Assembly: GCF_965140245.1 (NCBI RefSeq)
Contig: NC_134049.1
Coordinates: forward strand, 16,090,708 to 16,154,707
Length of the DNA stretch: 64,000 bases
DNA from: Athene noctua
Lineage: Eukaryota > Chordata > Aves > Strigiformes > Strigidae
Reading direction: 5' to 3'
The notes under the pieces were generated by a model that was given only the letters and a program-made list of their open reading frames with translations, was not told where the DNA came from and did no database searches. A program made the translations under genes and the position numbers. Below, piece by piece: positions 60,927-64,000 of the stretch. The first letter of the stretch is position 1. Every line of letters starts with the position of its first letter.

Positions 60927-61120
60927 GGCGCCGCTCCCTCCCACCCTCCGCTCCGCCGCCACGTCCCGCACTGACCCCCCCCGCGCCCCGCCCCGCGCCG
61001 CTCTTTAAGGGCGCGGCGCGACCAATCGCCGCGCTGAGCCCGCCCCCACAGCTCTCCTATTGGCGCGCATCCCCGGCTAGGCCCCGCCTGATTGGCCGCG
61101 GGCTACGGCTGCCACTCCGC
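60927..61120 (-). promoter_or_regulatory. SERF2: SERF2 promoter with CCAAT boxes
   Basis: A CpG-rich block upstream of the SERF2 ATG. CCAAT boxes in the gene's orientation lie at 61059-61063 and 61091-61095 (seen as ATTGG on the plus strand), with one in the opposite orientation at 61022-61026. This suggests NF-Y control of a TATA-less promoter. Confidence 0.55.
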
Positions 61121-61436
61121 CGGCGGGGGCGAAAAAACCGGAAACCGGGGCGCAGGCGCCAAGGGCCGCGCCCACGCGCCAGGGGGCGGGCCACAGTGTG
61201 GCCACGCCCCGTCGTGACGCGCCAGAAAGGGGCGTGGCCACTGCAGCCGTTTGGGACCGGTACAAACGGGCACCAACGGGCACCGGGGCCGGCGGCGCCG
61301 GCGCTTTCCCGTCTCCTCGGTCCCACGCCCGGAGCCATTGCAGCGCCCGGGCCGGGCCACGGGCGGCCCCGCGGCCTCTCGTCCATCCCCGCTGAGGCGG
61401 CTCCTCCAGTCGGGCTCCGGGGCGCTGCGCAGCCGC

Positions 61437-63252
61437 TCAGGTCGCTCCTTCCGCCGCAGGCGATGCCGGCGCCCTGCGGCGAGGGACCGCCGTGAGCGCC
61501 TCCCGCGCCGTCGGGAGGCCGTTGGGCCCGGGGCGGGTCTCGCCCGCCGAACGGCCCGTTCCCCGGGCGGCTCGCTCTGCCTACGCACCCGGGGCTTGGC
61601 GGCGGCATCGGGCCGCGGCGGGGCTCCTGGGAAGTGGTGCGGCCCGGGGGGCTCCGGCGCTTCACCAGCTGCGAGAGCTCGGCGTGGATCACCTGCGGGC
61701 GGCGGGGCGGCTGTGTGGCGGCAGGGCTCCGGCCGGGCCCCCGACGGTCCCGGTGCCGCCGGTCCTCGGCTCCCACGGAACCCCCGGCGCCCCCCAGCCC
61801 CGGCGGACCTTGCTGGCCGGGTCCAGCTCCAGAGCTCTCCTCAGGACCAGCGCGGCCTCCGCGTCCCGGCCCTGCTGCGCCAGCAGCTGCGGGGAGAAGA
61901 GGAGGGGGCGGTAGCGGGCGGCCGGGCCGGGGGGCGGCGCGGGGCAGCGCGGAGCCCACCTGCCCCCGGCGGAGCAGCGCCCGGCCGTTGTCAGGGCTGA
62001 TGCGCAGAGCCGCCTCGCAGGCCACCAGCGCCTCGCCCGCCCGCTGCAGCTTCAGCTCGGCGGCCGCGCAGTTGTTGAGGCACTTGACGCGCTGCTCCCG
62101 CAGCTCCTCTTCCTCCTGCGGCCCGGGCGGGGCTGCGGGGCGAGCGCGGCCTCAGCGCCACCGCAGCGGCGCCCCGCAGACCCCCGCCCTCCCTGCCCGG
62201 TCTCACCGGTGGCGGGGCCGTCGAGGGCACGTAGGGCCAGGCCGTAGGAGCGCAGCGCTGCCGGGAAGTCGCCCCGCGCGAAGTGGAAGTTGCCCCGTTC
62301 CCTCCGCTGCGCGCCCAGGCGCAGGCGGGCGGCGGGGGGCAGCGGCTGCCGGTCGGGGCCGTCCCGCACCTCCAGCAGCGTCACCTCGAACAGCAACGGC
62401 GCCTCGGGCGGCACGTCGGGATCCCTGTGGACACAACGCCGGCTGCCCGTGCCGCCCCCCGGCCCCTGCCCGCCACGGCCCCCGGGGCCCTGCCCGCCCG
62501 ACCCTGCCGGTCGCTGCCCGCCGCAGTCCCCCGGCCCGGCCCTCCCGTCCAGCCCGGCCCGTGCCTGCCGGGTCCTCCCACCCCTGCCCGCCCTACCTGC
62601 CCGGGCGGCCGTAGCCGTAGGGGAAGGCGGCGAGGAAGAAGGAGACCTCCCCGGGCTGCATGGTGGGGACGCCCAGCTCCAGAGCCTGCGGACATGGGCA
62701 CGGCGGGGCTGGCCGGGCGCGGCACCGGGGGGTGCTCGGCGCTACCCGCTCCCCGGCCGGGGCTGACCTGCACGACGTCACCGTGGCCCGGCACGAAGCT
62801 GAGCCGCGGGTCCCGCTCCACCAGCCCGCCGTCCTCCAGGGCGCCCAGCACTTTCACCGACACCTCCTGGCCCGGCCGCGGCCGCGGCCCGCCCTGCCCG
62901 GCCCGTAACACGCGCTTCCGCAGCAGCCGGTCCTCTACGGGCGGGGGGGCGGTCCTGAGCGCCGCGCCGGGACGCCCCCCGGGCCCGGTGCCCCCGGGGC
63001 CGCCGGCGGGCGCTCACCCGTCAGGTCGCTCCAGCCGTCAGCGGCGAAGAGCGGCCCGAAGCCGCCGGGGCCCGGGGCCGCCACCGCCTCCAGCCGCCGG
63101 TAGAAGAGCCGCTCCTCGTCGCGCACCGACGGCAGCGCGATGGCGGTGTGGGGCAGGTGGAACCGCACCCGTCTGCCCCGGCCGGGCCCTTGCCGCCGCC
63201 CTCCGGCCCCCACCTCCCTCTCTGGGGAGCCGCCGGGTGAGGGTCCCGACAT
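61437..63252 (-). CDS. FKBP8-like immunophilin/TPR protein
   Basis: Related to FKBP8 (FKBP38), but at a locus where human has no such gene. Eight exons join in phase to 366 residues: 63018-63252, 62768-62934, 62597-62685, 62207-62424, 61960-62132, 61809-61886, 61589-61692, 61437-61473. The N-terminal 75 residues are divergent. WSDLTEDRLLRKRVL opens an FKBP-type domain (about 79-185) with VVQALELGVPTMQPGE, FPYGYGRPG and VPPEAPLLFEVTL, like the FKBP8 pattern; active-site aromatics look poorly kept. Three TPR motifs follow (GNFHFARGDFPAALRSY, VKCLNNCAAAELKL, SPDNGRALLRRGQLLAQQG) and then VIHAELSQLVKRR. FKBP8 ends in a membrane anchor; none is seen here. The last exon (37 bp) and the weak GTCCGC donor at 61808 are the least certain parts. 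Confidence 0.8.
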
Positions 63253-64000
63253 GCCCGGCCCGCCTCGCCGCCCGCCGCTGCCAGCCGGCCTCGCTCCGGG
63301 CCCCCCCGGGGCTCGGCGGCGGGCGCCCACGGCCCCCGGCCCGCACCGGGCGCGTCGCCGCCGGCCCCACCGCGCCGCGACTGCCCGGGGCAGCTCGGGC
63401 CGTGGCCGCCGCCAAGCGCATCCCGCCACGCCGTTACCTAACACCGGGAAGCGGCTCAGGGGATTAGCCCGGGCCGGCGGTAAAAATAGCTGGGTCAGGG
63501 CGAGACCGGCCGCGGAGCTCCCGCCCCCGGGACCGCTCCGGGACCGTCCGCCGCGGTCCCACACCCCGGGCCGTGCCGCGGGCGGCTCTGGTACCGGGGC
63601 TGGGGACTGGGCCCCGGCTCGGCCTCGCGGCGACGGCGACAACAAGTGAGACCGGGGTGGGGGAAATCGGAGGAACCGGACACAGGCGGGACTCATCGGG
63701 CCCCGCTGTGGATGCTGGGGGCGCGGGGTCCGTGACCGTCTTCCAGGGCTGCCGCGGGGTGTTGGGCGGCCCAGGCCAGAGGAACCGGGGAACCCAGGGC
63801 AGCCACGGCGTGGGGGGACCGGGGGGACCGGGGAGATTGGAGGGCCGCGCGACACCGCGGGGTGGATCTGCCGCGCCCCGGGGGGCGGGGAGGCTCGGGG
63901 GAGGGTCCCGGGACCACCCCCCCGCGGCAGCCGGGACAGACCAGGGGCAGCCCCGGAGCTCACGGCCCGGCCGGCGCACGCAGCAGAAGCTGGACCAGAG
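63253..64000. other. Upstream region of the FKBP8-like gene
   Basis: CpG-rich promoter-type DNA. No complete gene is visible. A possible minus-strand exon end with a GTGAGC donor lies near 63965; it could be a non-coding first exon of the FKBP8-like gene or the 3' part of an exon of another gene running off the right edge. An A/T patch at 63480-63490 (TAAAAATAGC) is the only AT-rich motif. Confidence 0.4.

Noticed and set aside
61057..61692. Unspliced reading of the last FKBP8-like exon to a stop at 61057
   Set aside because: It would add over 150 low-complexity residues and run into the SERF2 promoter. A GTGCGT donor at 61588 and an acceptor at 61474 give a short, in-phase end, though this is not certain.
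62935..63963. Longer N-terminus for the FKBP8-like protein, starting at 63963
   Set aside because: The extra 237 residues are Pro/Arg/Gly-rich with no FKBP8 similarity. The ATG at 63252 (MSGPSPGGSPE) gives a normal-length protein.
1..64000. Bacterial-type systems, CRISPR arrays, insertion sequences, tRNA or rRNA genes, endogenous viral genes
   Set aside because: The window is intron-containing vertebrate DNA. No direct-repeat/spacer pattern, transposase, reverse transcriptase or RNA-gene signature was recognised by eye; a RepeatMasker and tRNAscan-SE run would be decisive.

Overview
This is vertebrate nuclear DNA: very GC-rich, gene-dense, with short GT-AG introns and CpG-island promoters. 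Compact introns, almost no recognisable transposons and the gene content point to a bird microchromosome, probably the homologue of chicken chromosome 10, which corresponds to human chromosome 15. The species is not identified. Genes were recognised by reading translated exons against remembered vertebrate proteins. Splice junctions were placed by hand, and codon phase was checked across every junction, so each full CDS closes in frame.

Left block (1-38.4 kb, all on the minus strand, equivalent to human 15q26.1). UNC45A is present as its 5' end only (1-1504). A small SHISAL1-like membrane-protein gene follows (1809-3222). MAN2A2 is complete (5131-12902, plus a non-coding first exon near 13.6 kb), as are FES (14238-19502) and FURIN (24290-35940, plus a putative non-coding first exon near 38.3 kb). 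UNC45A, MAN2A2, FES and FURIN keep the human order. HDDC3, which sits between UNC45A and MAN2A2 in human, is not seen; the SHISAL1-like gene occupies that place.

Gap (38.4-44.7 kb). No gene was recognised. It contains a pentanucleotide repeat beside the FURIN first exon and a perfect RFX X-box.

Right block (44.8-63.3 kb, equivalent to human 15q15.3). MFAP1 (+, spliceosomal), HYPK (-, NatA-associated), SERINC4 (+, ten or so membrane spans), SERF2 (-) and an FKBP8-like immunophilin/TPR gene (-). HYPK and SERINC4 are head to head and appear to share one CpG-island promoter. MFAP1 and HYPK converge. The interval between SERINC4 and SERF2 (56.7-60.3 kb) is unassigned.

Functional themes: FURIN and MAN2A2 are Golgi-resident processing enzymes. 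FES is a cytoplasmic tyrosine kinase. UNC45A, HYPK, SERF2 and the FKBP8-like protein concern protein folding or aggregation. The genes are neighbours with separate promoters, not an operon. The points most worth following are a (GGGGCC)11 tract in MAN2A2 intron 1 beside a TATA box, an in-frame 78-bp cassette exon in MAN2A2, the SHISAL1-like gene, the FKBP8-like gene predicted to lack a membrane anchor, and the join of two blocks that are far apart in human.
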